DNA from: Streptomyces sp. SLBN-31
Lineage (GTDB): Bacteria > Actinomycetota > Actinomycetes > Streptomycetales > Streptomycetaceae
DNA: 64,000 nt
Assembly (NCBI RefSeq): GCF_006715395.1
Contig: NZ_VFNC01000001.1
Span: 868,001-932,000 of the forward strand
Direction: 5' to 3'
The notes beneath the pieces are model-generated. The model was not told the DNA's origin and searched no databases. It saw only the letters and a program-made list of their open reading frames with translations. Below are positions 53,602-62,957 of this stretch, one piece after another. The position numbers and the translations under genes are program-made. Every line of letters starts with the position of its first letter. The first letter of the stretch is position 1.

Positions 53602-53640
53602 GGGCGGCACCCGGGGAAGTCCTCTCCCCGGGTGCCGCCC
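53602..53640 (-). terminator. Terminator of the first M4 metalloprotease gene
   Basis: A perfect 16-bp stem, 53602-53617 with 53625-53640 (core GCGGCACCCGGGGA), 7-nt loop, 16 bp past the M4 stop. Confidence 0.85.
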
Positions 53641-53656
53641 GCCAACCCCCCTCGGG

Positions 53657-55324
53657 TCAGCTGACGTTGACCGCGGACCAGGCCGCCGCCACCGCGTTGT
53701 ACTCGGTGCTGCCGGAGCCGTAGAGCGCGGCCGCCGCGCTCAGCGTGCCGGTGCGTGCCGACTTGTAGTTCGTCGTCGACGTGAAGTACGTCGTCAGCGC
53801 CTTGTACCAGATCTGCAGCGCCTTGGCGCGGCCGATGCCGGTGACCGTGGAGCCGTTGGACGTCGGCGAGTTGTAGCTCACGCCGTTGATCGTCTTGCTG
53901 CCGCTGCCCTCGGAGAGCAGGTAGAAGAAGTGGTTCGCCACACCCGAGGAGTAGTGGACGTCCAGGTTGCCGACGGAGGAGGACCAGTAGTCCGCCGAGC
54001 CGCCGTCCTTGCTGGGCTTGTCCATGTAGCGCAGCGGGGTGCCGTCGCCGTTGATGTTGATCTTCTCGCCGATGAGGTAGTCGCCGGCGTCGGAGGAGTT
54101 CGCGGCGTAGAACTCCACACCGGTGCCGAAGATGTCGGAGGTCGCCTCGTTCAGACCGCCGGACTCGCCCGAGTAGTTCAGGCCCGCGGTGTTGGAGGTG
54201 ACGCCGTGGCTCATCTCGTGCCCGGCGACGTCCAGGGACGTCAGCGGGTGGGTGTTGCCGGAGCCGTCGCCGTAGGTCATGCAGAAGCAGCTGTCGTCCC
54301 AGAAGGCGTTCACGTACGAGTTGCCGTAGTGGACGCGGGAGTAGGCGCCGACGCCGTTGTTCTTGATGCCGGAGCGGCCGAACGTGGACTTGTAGAAGTC
54401 CCAGGTCTCCTGCGCGCCGTAGGCGGCGTCGGCGGCCGCCGTCTGGTCGGTGGTGGAGCTGGAGGCGGCGCCGGTGCCCCACACGTTGTCCGCGTCGGTG
54501 AACAGCGTGCCGGTGCCCGAGGTCTTGTGGGCCAGGTTGTACGTCTTGTGGCCGCCGCGCGTGGTGTCGTACAGCTGGTACGTCGAACCCGACAGGTTCG
54601 TCGTCAGGCTGACGGTGCCCGAGTACAGCGTCTTGCCGGTGCCGGTGGCGTTCTCGATGCCCTGGTACTCGAAGAGCTTCTTGCCGGTGGCGGCGTCGGT
54701 GATGACGTGCAGCTGGTTGGGGGTGCCGTCGTCCTGCAGGCCGCCGACGACCGTCTCGTAGGCGAGGACGGGCTTGCCCGAGCCGGCCCAGATCACCTTG
54801 CGGGCGCCGTCGGCCGCGGACTTGGTGGAGCCCAGCGTCTTGGCGGCGCTGACCGCCTGCTTCTCGGCCTTGGCCGGGGTGAGCTGCGCCTTGAGGGAGG
54901 CGACCTTGATGGCGGCCTTCACGGCTCTGGTCACACCCTCGGTCCTGCCGGCCTTCGAGGTGTGGACGACGAGGTCGCCGCCGAGGACCGGCAGGCCCGC
55001 GTAGGTGCGCTCGTAGCGGGTGTGGGTGCTGCCGTCGGCGTCCTTGACGACGTCCTTGACGACCAGCTTCTCCTTGGCGCCCAGGCCTATCTTCTGCGCC
55101 GTCTCGGCGACGTCCGCCTGCGCCTCCTTGATGAGCGAGACGCGGGTCGCGGCCGAGAGCGCGGTGGGGGCGGCCGCCGGGCGGGCCGCGGTCGCGGCGT
55201 CCGCCTTGGTGGGGGCGGCGGCCGCGGTGCCGGTGGTCAGACCGGTGGTGAGCAGGGCTCCGGCGGCGACGGCGGTGGCGATGGCCAGAGTCGAGCGCTT
55301 GTGACGCGCGTAGAGGGGGGTCAC
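53657..55324 (-). CDS. Secreted neutral zinc metalloprotease, M4 (thermolysin) family
   Basis: A 555-residue extracellular endopeptidase. Seen: signal peptide (RHKRSTLAIATAVAAGALL to AAAAP), FTP/PepSY propeptide (about 60-200), and the catalytic domain with zinc-site VAGHEMSHGVTSNTAGLN (His 369 and 373) and third ligand Glu 393 in GGLNEATSD. There is no C-terminal accessory domain. GTG 55324 has AAGGAG 7 nt before. It lies directly downstream of, and is very similar to, the 674-residue M4 gene; one 153-bp block (54254-54406) is identical in both. Confidence 0.95.
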   Translation of the reverse strand: MTPLYARHKRSTLAIATAVAAGALLTTGLTTGTAAAAPTKADAATAARPAAAPTALSAATRVSLIKEAQADVAETAQKIGLGAKEKLVVKDVVKDADGSTHTRYERTYAGLPVLGGDLVVHTSKAGRTEGVTRAVKAAIKVASLKAQLTPAKAEKQAVSAAKTLGSTKSAADGARKVIWAGSGKPVLAYETVVGGLQDDGTPNQLHVITDAATGKKLFEYQGIENATGTGKTLYSGTVSLTTNLSGSTYQLYDTTRGGHKTYNLAHKTSGTGTLFTDADNVWGTGAASSSTTDQTAAADAAYGAQETWDFYKSTFGRSGIKNNGVGAYSRVHYGNSYVNAFWDDSCFCMTYGDGSGNTHPLTSLDVAGHEMSHGVTSNTAGLNYSGESGGLNEATSDIFGTGVEFYAANSSDAGDYLIGEKININGDGTPLRYMDKPSKDGGSADYWSSSVGNLDVHYSSGVANHFFYLLSEGSGSKTINGVSYNSPTSNGSTVTGIGRAKALQIWYKALTTYFTSTTNYKSARTGTLSAAAALYGSGSTEYNAVAAAWSAVNVS

Positions 55325-55552
55325 ACAAGCTCCTTGTGGTGGGGGAGTCCTCGCCCGGCGTGGGGCGCCGGGTTGCGGTTGCTGTGAAGTTGTGCGGCGG
55401 TTGTGAGGAAGAGTGACATCCAGGCGCGTACATGTCAGTCCCCTCAAGTGATGTTGGCCGAAAAGCGTCGGCAGGGTGAACATTGCAGGCATGTAAACCG
55501 AGTTGGCGTCGGTAAAGGGCCAACCTTCGGAACGTAAGGTGACGGCAAAAAG

Positions 55553-55592
55553 GGGCGCCGCCCCGGGGAGTCGAACCACCGGGGCGGCGCCC
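55553..55592 (-). terminator. Terminator of the second M4 metalloprotease gene
   Basis: A perfect 14-bp stem, GGGCGCCGCCCCGG (55553-55566) with CCGGGGCGGCGCCC (55579-55592), 12-nt loop, followed on the minus strand by a run of T (A's at 55547-55551). Confidence 0.9.
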
Positions 55593-55627
55593 TGAATTCG
55601 GGGCCTGAGGCCTCAGGGGCCCGCGGC

Positions 55628-57652
55628 CTACGGGAAGGTGAGCTTCCAGCTGTTGATCGTGCCGACGTCCTGCGCGGCCTGGTCCTGGACCCTCAACTTC
55701 CAAGTGCCATTGGCTGATTCGGTGGAGGCGTTCACGGTGTACGTGTCCGTCACGTTGTCCGCCGAGTCGGAGGAGCTGAAGTTCTTCAGCCGGTAGGCGG
55801 TGCCCGACGGACCGATCAGATCGATCACCAGGTCGCCGCGCCAGGTGTGAGTGATGTTCGGCGTGACCTGCAAGTTGGACGGTGCGTTTCCGGTCCGTCC
55901 GGAGACCGTGATCGAGGAGGTGACGGCGGGACCGTTGTCCGGAATCGACACCGGGGTCGAGCTCTCGTACGACGTCCCGGTACCGCCACCGCCGCCGGAG
56001 CGCGAGCCGACCGCCACGCCCGCCCACGCGTCCTGCACCGCCTTGTACTCGGCGGAGGTGGTGCCGTAGAGCTCACCTGCCGCCGCGAGGGTGCCGGTGC
56101 GCGCGGAGGCGTAGTTGGTGGTGGACGTGAACTTGGTCGTCAGCGCCCGGTACCAGATCTGCAGTGCCTTGGCGCGGCCGATGCCGGTGACCGGAAGTCC
56201 GTCCGCGGTCGGCGAGTTGTAGCTGACGCCGTTGATGACCTTGGCACCGCTGCCCTCGCTCAGCAGGTAGAAGAAGTGGTTGGCGGGGCCGGACGAGTAG
56301 TGCACGTCCAGACCGCCGAGGCCCGAGTACCAGCTGTCCTTGGACGCGCCGTCCTTGCTGGGCTTGTCCATGTAGCGCAGCGGGGTGCCGTCGCCGTTGA
56401 TGTCGATCTTCTCGCCGATGAGGTAGTCGCCGACGTCGGAGGAGTTGTTGGCGTAGAACTCCACTCCCGTGCCGAAGATGTCGGAGGTCGCCTCGTTGAG
56501 ACCGCCGGACTCGCCGCTGTAGTTGAGCCCCGCCGTGTTCGACGTGACTCCGTGGCTCATCTCGTGGCCGGCGACGTCGAGGGAGGTCAGCGGGTCCGCG
56601 TTGCCGGAGCCGTCGCCGTAGGTCATGCAGAAGCAGCTGTCGTCCCAGAAGGCGTTCACGTACGAGTTGCCGTAGTGGACGCGGGAGTAGGCGCCGACGC
56701 CGTTGTTCTTGATGCCGGAGCGGCCGAACGTGGACTTGTAGAAGTCCCAGGTGACCGCGGCCCCGTAGTGGGCGTCCGCGCCCGCGGTGGCCGCGTTCGA
56801 GGTGGTGCCGTTGCCCCAGGTGTTGCTGGTCTGCGAGAACAGCGTGCCGGTGCCCGAGGTGCCGTGGTTGAGGTTGTACGTCTTGTGGTTGCCGCGGTCG
56901 CCGTCGGTCAGGTTGTAGTTCGAACCCGACTGCGTCGTCGTCAGCGAGACGGTGCCGCTGTACTGGGTGTTGCCGGTGCCGGTGGCGTTCTCGATGCCCT
57001 GGTACTCGAAGAGCTTCTTGCCGGTGGTGGCGTCGGTGATGACGTGCAGCTGGTTCGGCGTGCCGTCGTCCTGGAAGCCGCCGATGACCGTCTCGTAGGC
57101 GAGGACGGGCTTCCCGCTCGCCGCCCAGATCACCTTGCGGGCGCTGTCGGCGGCGGTCTTGGTGCCGCCGAGCGTCTTGGCACGGCTCACGGCCTGCTTC
57201 TCGGCGGCCGCCTTCGTGATGTCCGGGGTGACGTCCGAGACCTTGATGGCCGCGTTCGTCGCCTTGATGACGCGCTGCGTGACACCCGACCTGGCGGTGT
57301 CGACCACGAGGTCGCCGCCGAGGACCGGCAGGCCCGCGTAGGTGCGCTCGTAGCGGGTGTGCAGGGTGCCGTCGGCGTCCTTGACGACGTCGCGGGCGAC
57401 GAGCTTCTCCTTCGACCCGAGGCCGATGTCACGGGCCGTCTGGCTGCGGGCCGTGTCGGCGTCGCGCAGCAGCTCGGCACGCTGCGAGGGGGAGAGCTTG
57501 ACGGCCGCGTGGGCCGGATTGCCCTTGCCGGAGGCCTGGGCCGGGGCGGCGGAGGCGGCGCCCGTCTGGACGGCCGCGGCGAGCAGGGCGGTGACGCCGG
57601 CTATGGCGAGGGTGTGGGAGGTGCGTCTGCGAGAGGAACTGCTTCTCAACAC
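55628..57652 (-). CDS. Secreted M4 metalloprotease with C-terminal P domain
   Basis: A 674-residue protease. Seen: signal peptide (RRRTSHTLAIAGVTALLAAA to SAAPA), propeptide (about 55-190), catalytic domain with VAGHEMSHGVTSNTAG (His 363 and 367; Glu 387 in GGLNEATSD), and a C-terminal P/proprotein-convertase domain (about 565-674; ITHTWRGDLVIDLIGPSGTAYRL and NGTWKLRVQDQAAQDVG) after a Ser/Gly linker. The P domain is absent in the neighbour at 53657. ATG 57652. The two genes are tandem paralogues with separate terminators. Confidence 0.95.
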   Translation of the reverse strand: MLRSSSSRRRTSHTLAIAGVTALLAAAVQTGAASAAPAQASGKGNPAHAAVKLSPSQRAELLRDADTARSQTARDIGLGSKEKLVARDVVKDADGTLHTRYERTYAGLPVLGGDLVVDTARSGVTQRVIKATNAAIKVSDVTPDITKAAAEKQAVSRAKTLGGTKTAADSARKVIWAASGKPVLAYETVIGGFQDDGTPNQLHVITDATTGKKLFEYQGIENATGTGNTQYSGTVSLTTTQSGSNYNLTDGDRGNHKTYNLNHGTSGTGTLFSQTSNTWGNGTTSNAATAGADAHYGAAVTWDFYKSTFGRSGIKNNGVGAYSRVHYGNSYVNAFWDDSCFCMTYGDGSGNADPLTSLDVAGHEMSHGVTSNTAGLNYSGESGGLNEATSDIFGTGVEFYANNSSDVGDYLIGEKIDINGDGTPLRYMDKPSKDGASKDSWYSGLGGLDVHYSSGPANHFFYLLSEGSGAKVINGVSYNSPTADGLPVTGIGRAKALQIWYRALTTKFTSTTNYASARTGTLAAAGELYGTTSAEYKAVQDAWAGVAVGSRSGGGGGTGTSYESSTPVSIPDNGPAVTSSITVSGRTGNAPSNLQVTPNITHTWRGDLVIDLIGPSGTAYRLKNFSSSDSADNVTDTYTVNASTESANGTWKLRVQDQAAQDVGTINSWKLTFP
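56600..56752 (-). repeat. 153-bp block identical to 54254-54406
   Basis: The bases 56600-56752 in the P-domain protease equal 54254-54406 in its paralogue without a single difference, although flanking codons differ freely. A second shared run of about 56 bp covers the GLLGKPSKD-coding region (near 54003 and 56350). Confidence 0.88.
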
Positions 57653-57881
57653 TGACTCCTTCTGCGTGGTCGCGGATCGCGCGACCAGGGGAGATCCGGA
57701 CGGTGGGTCGACCGCCCGGGCAGAACTGGGGTGGAGCTGTGGGGTTGCTGTGTTGAAGCTGTGGGAAGGGTGGCAGGAGATTGACCGCCTGTCAGGAGCG
57801 CGTCAGGAACTTGGCCGGAATTGGTTCGTTGACCGGATATCCATGTTCGCTATGCGAACCTGCCGCTGGCCTATGAGCCGA

Positions 57882-59672
57882 TCACGCGGGGTGCGGGCGC
57901 TCCCCGTGCCACGTCCCCCACAGCGCCGCGTACGCGCCGTCCGCCGCCACCAGCTGCTCGTGGGTGCCGAGTTCGGTGAGGCGGCCGTTCTCCATCACGG
58001 CCACGCGGTCCGCGTCGTGGGCCGTGTGCAGACGGTGCGCGATCGCGATGACCGTGCGCCCCTCCAGTACGGCGGCCAGGGCCCGCTCGGTGTGACGCGC
58101 GGTCGTCGGGTCCAGCAACGCCGTCGCCTCGTCCAGGATCAGCGTGTGCGGGTCGGCCAGCACCACGCGGGCCAGGGCGAGTTGCTGCGCCTGCGGACCG
58201 TCGGTGAGCCGGCCCCCCTCGCCGAGCGGGGTGTCCAGGCCGCCCGGCAGCTCGCGCACCCACTCGTCGGCGCCCACCGCCGCGAGTGCCGCCCACAACT
58301 CCCCGTCCGTGGCGTCCGGTTCGGCGATGAGCAGGTTGTCGCGGACCGTGCCCATGAACACGTGGTGCTCCTGGGTGACCAGGACGACCTGCCGGCGCAG
58401 CTGCTCGGGACCGAGGTCGACGACCGGCACACCGCCGACGGTCACCGACCCCTCGGTCGGCGCGTCGACCCCCGCGAGGAGCCGGCTGAGGGTCGTCTTC
58501 CCGGCGCCGGACGGACCGACGACCGCCAGCCGCTCCCCGGGCCGTACGGTCAGGTCGACCCCGTGCAGCACCTCGCCGCCGCGTTCGTAGGCGTACCGCA
58601 CCCCGGCCATGTCGATCCGGTCGCCGGCCGGCGTGGGTGAGCCGTCCCGCACCGCCCGCGGAGCCCGGGCGAGGCCCTCGACGCGGGCGAACGAGGCGCC
58701 GCTGTTCTGCAGTTGCTCGACGCGCATCAGGATGTCGTCCAGCGGCCCGCTCAGCCGCTGCAGATACAGGGCCGCCGCCACCACCGCGCCCAGGCTCAGC
58801 GTGCCGCGCCCGTGCAGCAGCCCGCCGGCCAGCAGGACCGCGGCGACCGGGACGAGATAGGACACCTCCACCACCGGGAAGAACACGCTCCGCAGGAACA
58901 GGGTGTACAGCCGGGTGCGCCGGGACGTCTCCAGCGCGTCCCGGGAGGCCGTCATGCGCCGCTCCTCGAGACGCAGCGCCTCGACCGTCCGGGCACCGGC
59001 CGCCGTCGCCGCGAGGATCTCCGCAACCTCCGAGGTGGCGGCTCCCTCGGCGAGATAGCCGTCACGGGCGCGCCGCAGATACCAGCGCAGGCCCCAGCCG
59101 ATGGGAACGAGCCCGAGCAGACCGCAGGCGCCCAGCAGCGGATGCAGCGCGAACACGGCGCCGAGCAGGAACAGCGCCTGCACGCCGTTGATGAGCAGGT
59201 CGGGTCCCGCGTCGCGCAGGGTGGTGCCGACCAGCGCCACGTCACCCGTGCCACGCGCGGTCAGATCACCGGTGCCGGCCCGCTCCACCACCGACGCGGG
59301 CAGCGCGAGCGTACGGTCGACGAACTGCTCCCGGACCCGGGCCAGCGTCCGCTCGCCGAAGCGATGGCCGACGTAGCGGGCCCAGCGGGCCAGCAGCAGC
59401 TGCGCGAGAGAGCAGAGCAGGATCCACAGGGCCAGCCGGTCGACGGCGCCCACGCCCCCGCCGGCCCGCACCTCGTCCACGATCCGCCCCACCAGCCACG
59501 GCCCGGCCAGCCCGGCGCCCGCGGCGAGCGCGTTGAGCGCGAGGACGGCGGCGAAGGCCCGGGAGTCGGCGCGGACGAGCCGCACCATCGCGCGCCGCAC
59601 GTCGGCGCGTCCGGCGACCGGGAGGTGCCCGGTGGACTCCGAGGCCACCGTACGGCTGGAATCCGATGTCAC
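57882..59672 (-). CDS. ABC exporter half-transporter with intact Walker motifs but degenerate signature
   Basis: A 596-residue half-transporter: six membrane helices (about residues 35-330) then a nucleotide-binding domain. Walker A GPSGAGKTTL and Walker B TLILDEATALLDP are intact, and the H-loop is in IAIAHRLHTAHDAD. The ABC signature is LTDGPQAQQ instead of LSGGQ. GTG 59672 overlaps the stop of the partner gene by 4 bp, so they are translationally coupled as a heterodimer. The partner lacks Walker A but has a perfect LSGGQ. Together they would form one normal and one dead ATP site. Substrate unknown (lipid, peptide or drug export). Confidence 0.9.
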   Translation of the reverse strand: MTSDSSRTVASESTGHLPVAGRADVRRAMVRLVRADSRAFAAVLALNALAAGAGLAGPWLVGRIVDEVRAGGGVGAVDRLALWILLCSLAQLLLARWARYVGHRFGERTLARVREQFVDRTLALPASVVERAGTGDLTARGTGDVALVGTTLRDAGPDLLINGVQALFLLGAVFALHPLLGACGLLGLVPIGWGLRWYLRRARDGYLAEGAATSEVAEILAATAAGARTVEALRLEERRMTASRDALETSRRTRLYTLFLRSVFFPVVEVSYLVPVAAVLLAGGLLHGRGTLSLGAVVAAALYLQRLSGPLDDILMRVEQLQNSGASFARVEGLARAPRAVRDGSPTPAGDRIDMAGVRYAYERGGEVLHGVDLTVRPGERLAVVGPSGAGKTTLSRLLAGVDAPTEGSVTVGGVPVVDLGPEQLRRQVVLVTQEHHVFMGTVRDNLLIAEPDATDGELWAALAAVGADEWVRELPGGLDTPLGEGGRLTDGPQAQQLALARVVLADPHTLILDEATALLDPTTARHTERALAAVLEGRTVIAIAHRLHTAHDADRVAVMENGRLTELGTHEQLVAADGAYAALWGTWHGERPHPA

Positions 59673-61380
59673 CGTACGACCTCCTCGGCGTCCGCGTCCC
59701 TGGCCACCAGCGCCCGGTAGGCGGGCTCCGCGTCGAGCAGTTCGCGGTGGCTTCCGGCGGCCACGACCGCTCCGTCCACCAGGAAGTACACGGTGTCCGC
59801 CCGGTCCAGCACGAGCGGGGACGTGCTCGTGACCAGCGTCGTACGGCCCTGCCGTGCCGCGCGCAGCCGTTCGGCGACCCGCGCCTCGGTGTGGGCGTCC
59901 AGGGCGGAGGTCGGCTCCACGGCGAGCAGCACCTCCGGGTCGGCCAGCAGGGCGCGGACCAGCCGTACCCGCTGGCGCTGGCCGCCGGAGAGGTTGCGGC
60001 CCTGGGCCTCGATGACCGAGTCGAGCCCGTCCGGCAGCCCGAGCACGACGTCCTCGGCGACCGCCGTGCGCACGGCCCGCTCGATGTCCCCCGGCGCCCG
60101 CTCCCGCCGCCCGCGGACCAGGGAGCGCAGCGTCTGCGCGAACAGGTCCGCCTCGTGGTCGGCGACCAGGACGCGCTCCCGGATCCGCGCCACCGGGATG
60201 TCGGCCAGAAGGACGTCGCCCCAGGTCGCCGCCGAGGGCGTGTATGCCCCGAGCCGGTCGACGACGGCCGCCGCGTCGGACGGGCGGGCCGCGGCCAGCG
60301 CGGTCAGCCGGGCCGGGAGGACCCGGACCCCGGACTCGGGGTCGTACAGGGCCGCGGGCCCGGCGGGCGCGTCATGGGTGCCGGTGTCGGCGAGGGGCTC
60401 CAGTCGCAGGAACCGCACGACGCGCCGGGCCGACACCAGCCCCCGGCTGATCTGGTAGCCGCACTCCACCCAGAAGGCCACCGGGCCCACCAGCACCGCC
60501 ACATAGCCGTACACGGACACCAACTCGCCGACACTGATGAGTCCTTGGGCGGCGAGTCGCGCCGCCAGCCAGGTCACCAGGGCAAGGAACAGCGTCGGCA
60601 GGCCCACCCCGAGCGCCTGGACCCAGCTGGTCACCGCGCCGACCCGGTAGCCCTGCCGGCGCAGGCGCTGCGAGTCGCGCCGGAAGGCCTGCGCGAACAG
60701 GCCCTTGCCGCCGAGGCCGTTGAGGACCCGCAGCCCGCCGGCGAGATCGGCGATCCGGGCCGTCAGGACGCCCTGCCGCTCCCGGTACTCGGTCTCCGCG
60801 CCCTGCAGCCGGGCCAGCAGCGGGCCCACGAGGACGACGATCACGGGCATGCCGAGCAGCACGACGGCCGCCACCAGCGGTGACACGGACAGCAGCAGAG
60901 CGGCGACCACGAGATAGGCGACCACCGCTCCGACACCGGGCCCCACCACCGTCAGCGACTGGCTGATCGTCTGCACGTCGCCCACCCCGATCGTGACGAC
61001 CTCCCCGGCCCCCACGCGCGCCGCAACGCGGCCCCCAGCCGCACCGCCTGCCCGACGACCACCTTCACCGTGCGGAAGTTGGCGTCCATGCGCACCCGGG
61101 TCATGGTGCGGTGCCGCATGATGCTCAGCCAGGCGTTGAACGCCCCCACCGCGAAGAGCAGGGCCGTCCAGCCCGCCAGTGCCGGGAAGTCCCCCGGCAC
61201 CAGCCCGTCGTCGATCGCCCGGGACAGCAGATAGGGGGTGGCCGTCAGCAGGACCATCCACACACTGCCCAGCACCGCCCCGGCGGCGCATCTGCCGGGC
61301 TGTCGGCGGACCAGCCACATCAGGTAGTGCCGGCCACTGCGGCAGTCGGGCGTGCCCGGATCCTCGTACGCGTCGATCAT
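59669..61380 (-). pseudogene. ABC exporter partner half-transporter, frameshifted, Walker A lost
   Basis: The N-terminal part (from ATG 61380: YLMWLVRRQPGRCAAGAVLG, then membrane helices to QAVRLGAAL) and the rest (from about 61012: VGAGEVVTIGVGDVQTISQ onward) are in different minus-strand frames. The switch lies in the alternating GC run at about 61015-61022; removing two bases (one GC) restores RRVGAGEVV. The NBD has LSGGQRQRVRLVRALL, but Walker A reads AARPSDAAAV and Walker B's Asp is replaced (VLLAVEPTSALD). It may be a true mutation, a programmed event or a base-calling error. The next gene remains open and is overlapped by 4 bp. Confidence 0.8.
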
Positions 61381-61455
61381 CTGCCGTGTCCTCCGCCTCG
61401 CCGCCCGGTGGCATCGGGTCCACGAAAGCGGTAACCGGCAGTGCGCTCAAGCGGA

Positions 61456-61690
61456 TTACCCCGGCGCGGGGGTGCGCCGGTCCCAGGGGAGGGCCCGCTC
61501 GAGCGGCGACGGCGATCAGAAGTCCTCGCGGCCCTGGCCGACGGCCAGTTGGACAACCATCGGAAAGCCCCTCGCCGTTCCAGTGCAGCGGGACGGCGAC
61601 CGCCGGCTGACCGGTGATGTTGAACGGCCTGTCGAAGGTGAGGCAGCGGTCCGTCAGTTCGTGCGCCCGGCCGTCATCCGGTACGACCCA
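61456..61690 (-). pseudogene. Decayed 3' end of an amidase-signature gene
   Basis: Minus-strand fragments match the end of amidase-family enzymes: FDRPFNITGQPAVAVPLHWNG in one frame, MVVQLAVGQGREDF in the next, and LERALPWDRRTPAPG followed by TAA (61458-61456) in a third. At least two frameshifts separate them, and nothing of the catalytic Ser-Ser-Lys part is present. It is a pseudogene remnant between the ABC exporter and the next, plus-strand, genes. Confidence 0.6.
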
Positions 61691-61774
61691 AGTCCTCTAC
61701 AGTCGTTGTTCGAAGTTTCACAAACAACGAACAATCATGGAGCGCCGACGAGCCGTGCGACGAGAAGGAGTCCG

Positions 61775-62015
61775 ATGAACAACCGCCTCCCCGCACGCCT
61801 TCGTCCTGGATCAACTCCTGGACGACCAGGCCGGCGTCCGCGCGGTCCTCGAGACGGGACGCCACCGACGTCATCACTCCCGGCCCCACCCTGCGCGACG
61901 CCGCCCTCGCCCTCCTGGTGCTCACCGGCCCCGACGACGTCGAGCTGGCGACCCGACTCCCGGCCGCCCTACGGGAGTTCGCCGATCCCGAGCACCCCGG
62001 CTTCCGTGAAATCCG
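61775..62015 (+). pseudogene. Remnant of an unidentified protein gene
   Basis: An ATG at 61775 has a good ribosome-binding site (AAGGAG, 61765-61770), but the coding signal then moves through two other frames: HAFVLDQLLDDQAGVRAVLE from 61794, and DATDVITPGPTLRDAALALL with LTGPDDVELATRLPAALREF after 61858, ending near GFREI. The pieces look like one former protein broken by two frameshifts. I do not recognise it. A 13-codon Arg-rich ORF (ATG 61737) ends at the same ATGA and may be its leader peptide. An AT-rich repeat, TTGTTCG (61706-61712) and CGAACAA (61728-61734), precedes it. Confidence 0.45.
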
Positions 62016-62021
62016 TTCGTC

Positions 62022-62957
62022 GTGGCGACCGCGCTGTGCGGATTCGCCCAGGGCTTTTGGACGATGATTCTGTTCCGGTTCCTCGCCGGTGTGAGCGCCG
62101 CGTTCGTCTCCCCGCAGATCTGGGCCTCCATCCCGGTCCTGGTCAAGCCCCAGCAGATCGTGCGGACCATGGGCTTCGCGACGGCCGGCCTGTCCATCGC
62201 ACAGTTCGCCGGCATCCCGCTCGGCAGCTGGCTCGCCGCCTCCTCCTGGCACCTTCCGTTCTGGGCCATCGGCGCGGTCTCGGCGCTGCTGTGGCTGGTG
62301 CTCGCCCGCTTCTTCCCGTCGGTGCCGGGTCACGCCGGGAACGCCGGTACCGGCCCTCGCGCCATGCTCCGCACGTACGGCACGGTCCTCGGCCGCGGCA
62401 GGCTGCGCTGGTTCCTCCTGGGCTACCTGGTCTTCCAGACCGGCAACTTCGAGGCCATCTCGTTCTTCGGATCCTGGTTCAACAGGGACTTCGGACTCGA
62501 CGTGGGATCCGTCGGCACCGCCATGATGGCGGTCGGCGCGGGCAACGTGATCGGCTCGCTGTTCGGCAGCAGGCTGGTGCAGCGCCTGGGGCTGTACCGC
62601 TCCCTGCTGTCGGCCGTGCTGGCCATGACCGTCCTGTACTGCCTGGTCCCGCTGTCGCCCAACCTCGGCACGGCCCTGGTGCTGCTGGCGCTCGTCATGA
62701 TGGTCGCCGGATTCGTCTTCCCGGTGTTCATGAGCGTCCTGCAGCAGCAGACGGAGACCGCACGCGGCACCGTCTCCTCGCTGGCGAACGCCGCGATGTA
62801 CGTCGGTACCACCATCGGCGGCGCCGTCGGCGGCGTCCTGCTCACCAAGGGCGACGGCTTCTGGGGCGTGGCCCTGTTCACCGTCGTCGCCTACGTCGCC
62901 TCGCTCGCCGTGTACGCGGCGGCCGGCGCCTTCCGCCGCGAGGAGGCCACCGCGTGA
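62022..62957 (+). pseudogene. 5'-truncated MFS transporter
   Basis: The frame encodes 311 residues starting inside the MFS fold: VATALCGFAQGFWTMILFRF corresponds to TM3 with its following RFLAGVSAAFVSPQIW, then eight to nine further helices to the end (AAAGAFRREEATA). A complete protein needs about 80-100 more N-terminal residues with TM1 and TM2, which are not found upstream. The break is at about 62015-62022, joined to the unrelated remnant. GTG 62022 could be used, but a working transporter is unlikely. The next gene overlaps its stop by 4 bp, so it may still be transcribed. Confidence 0.75.

Noticed and set aside
57845..57859. GTTCGC-TAT-GCGAAC as an SOS (LexA) box upstream of the ABC/M4 genes
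   Set aside because: The actinobacterial SOS box has the opposite half-site order (TCGAAC-N4-GTTCGA); kept only as an unexplained short palindrome.
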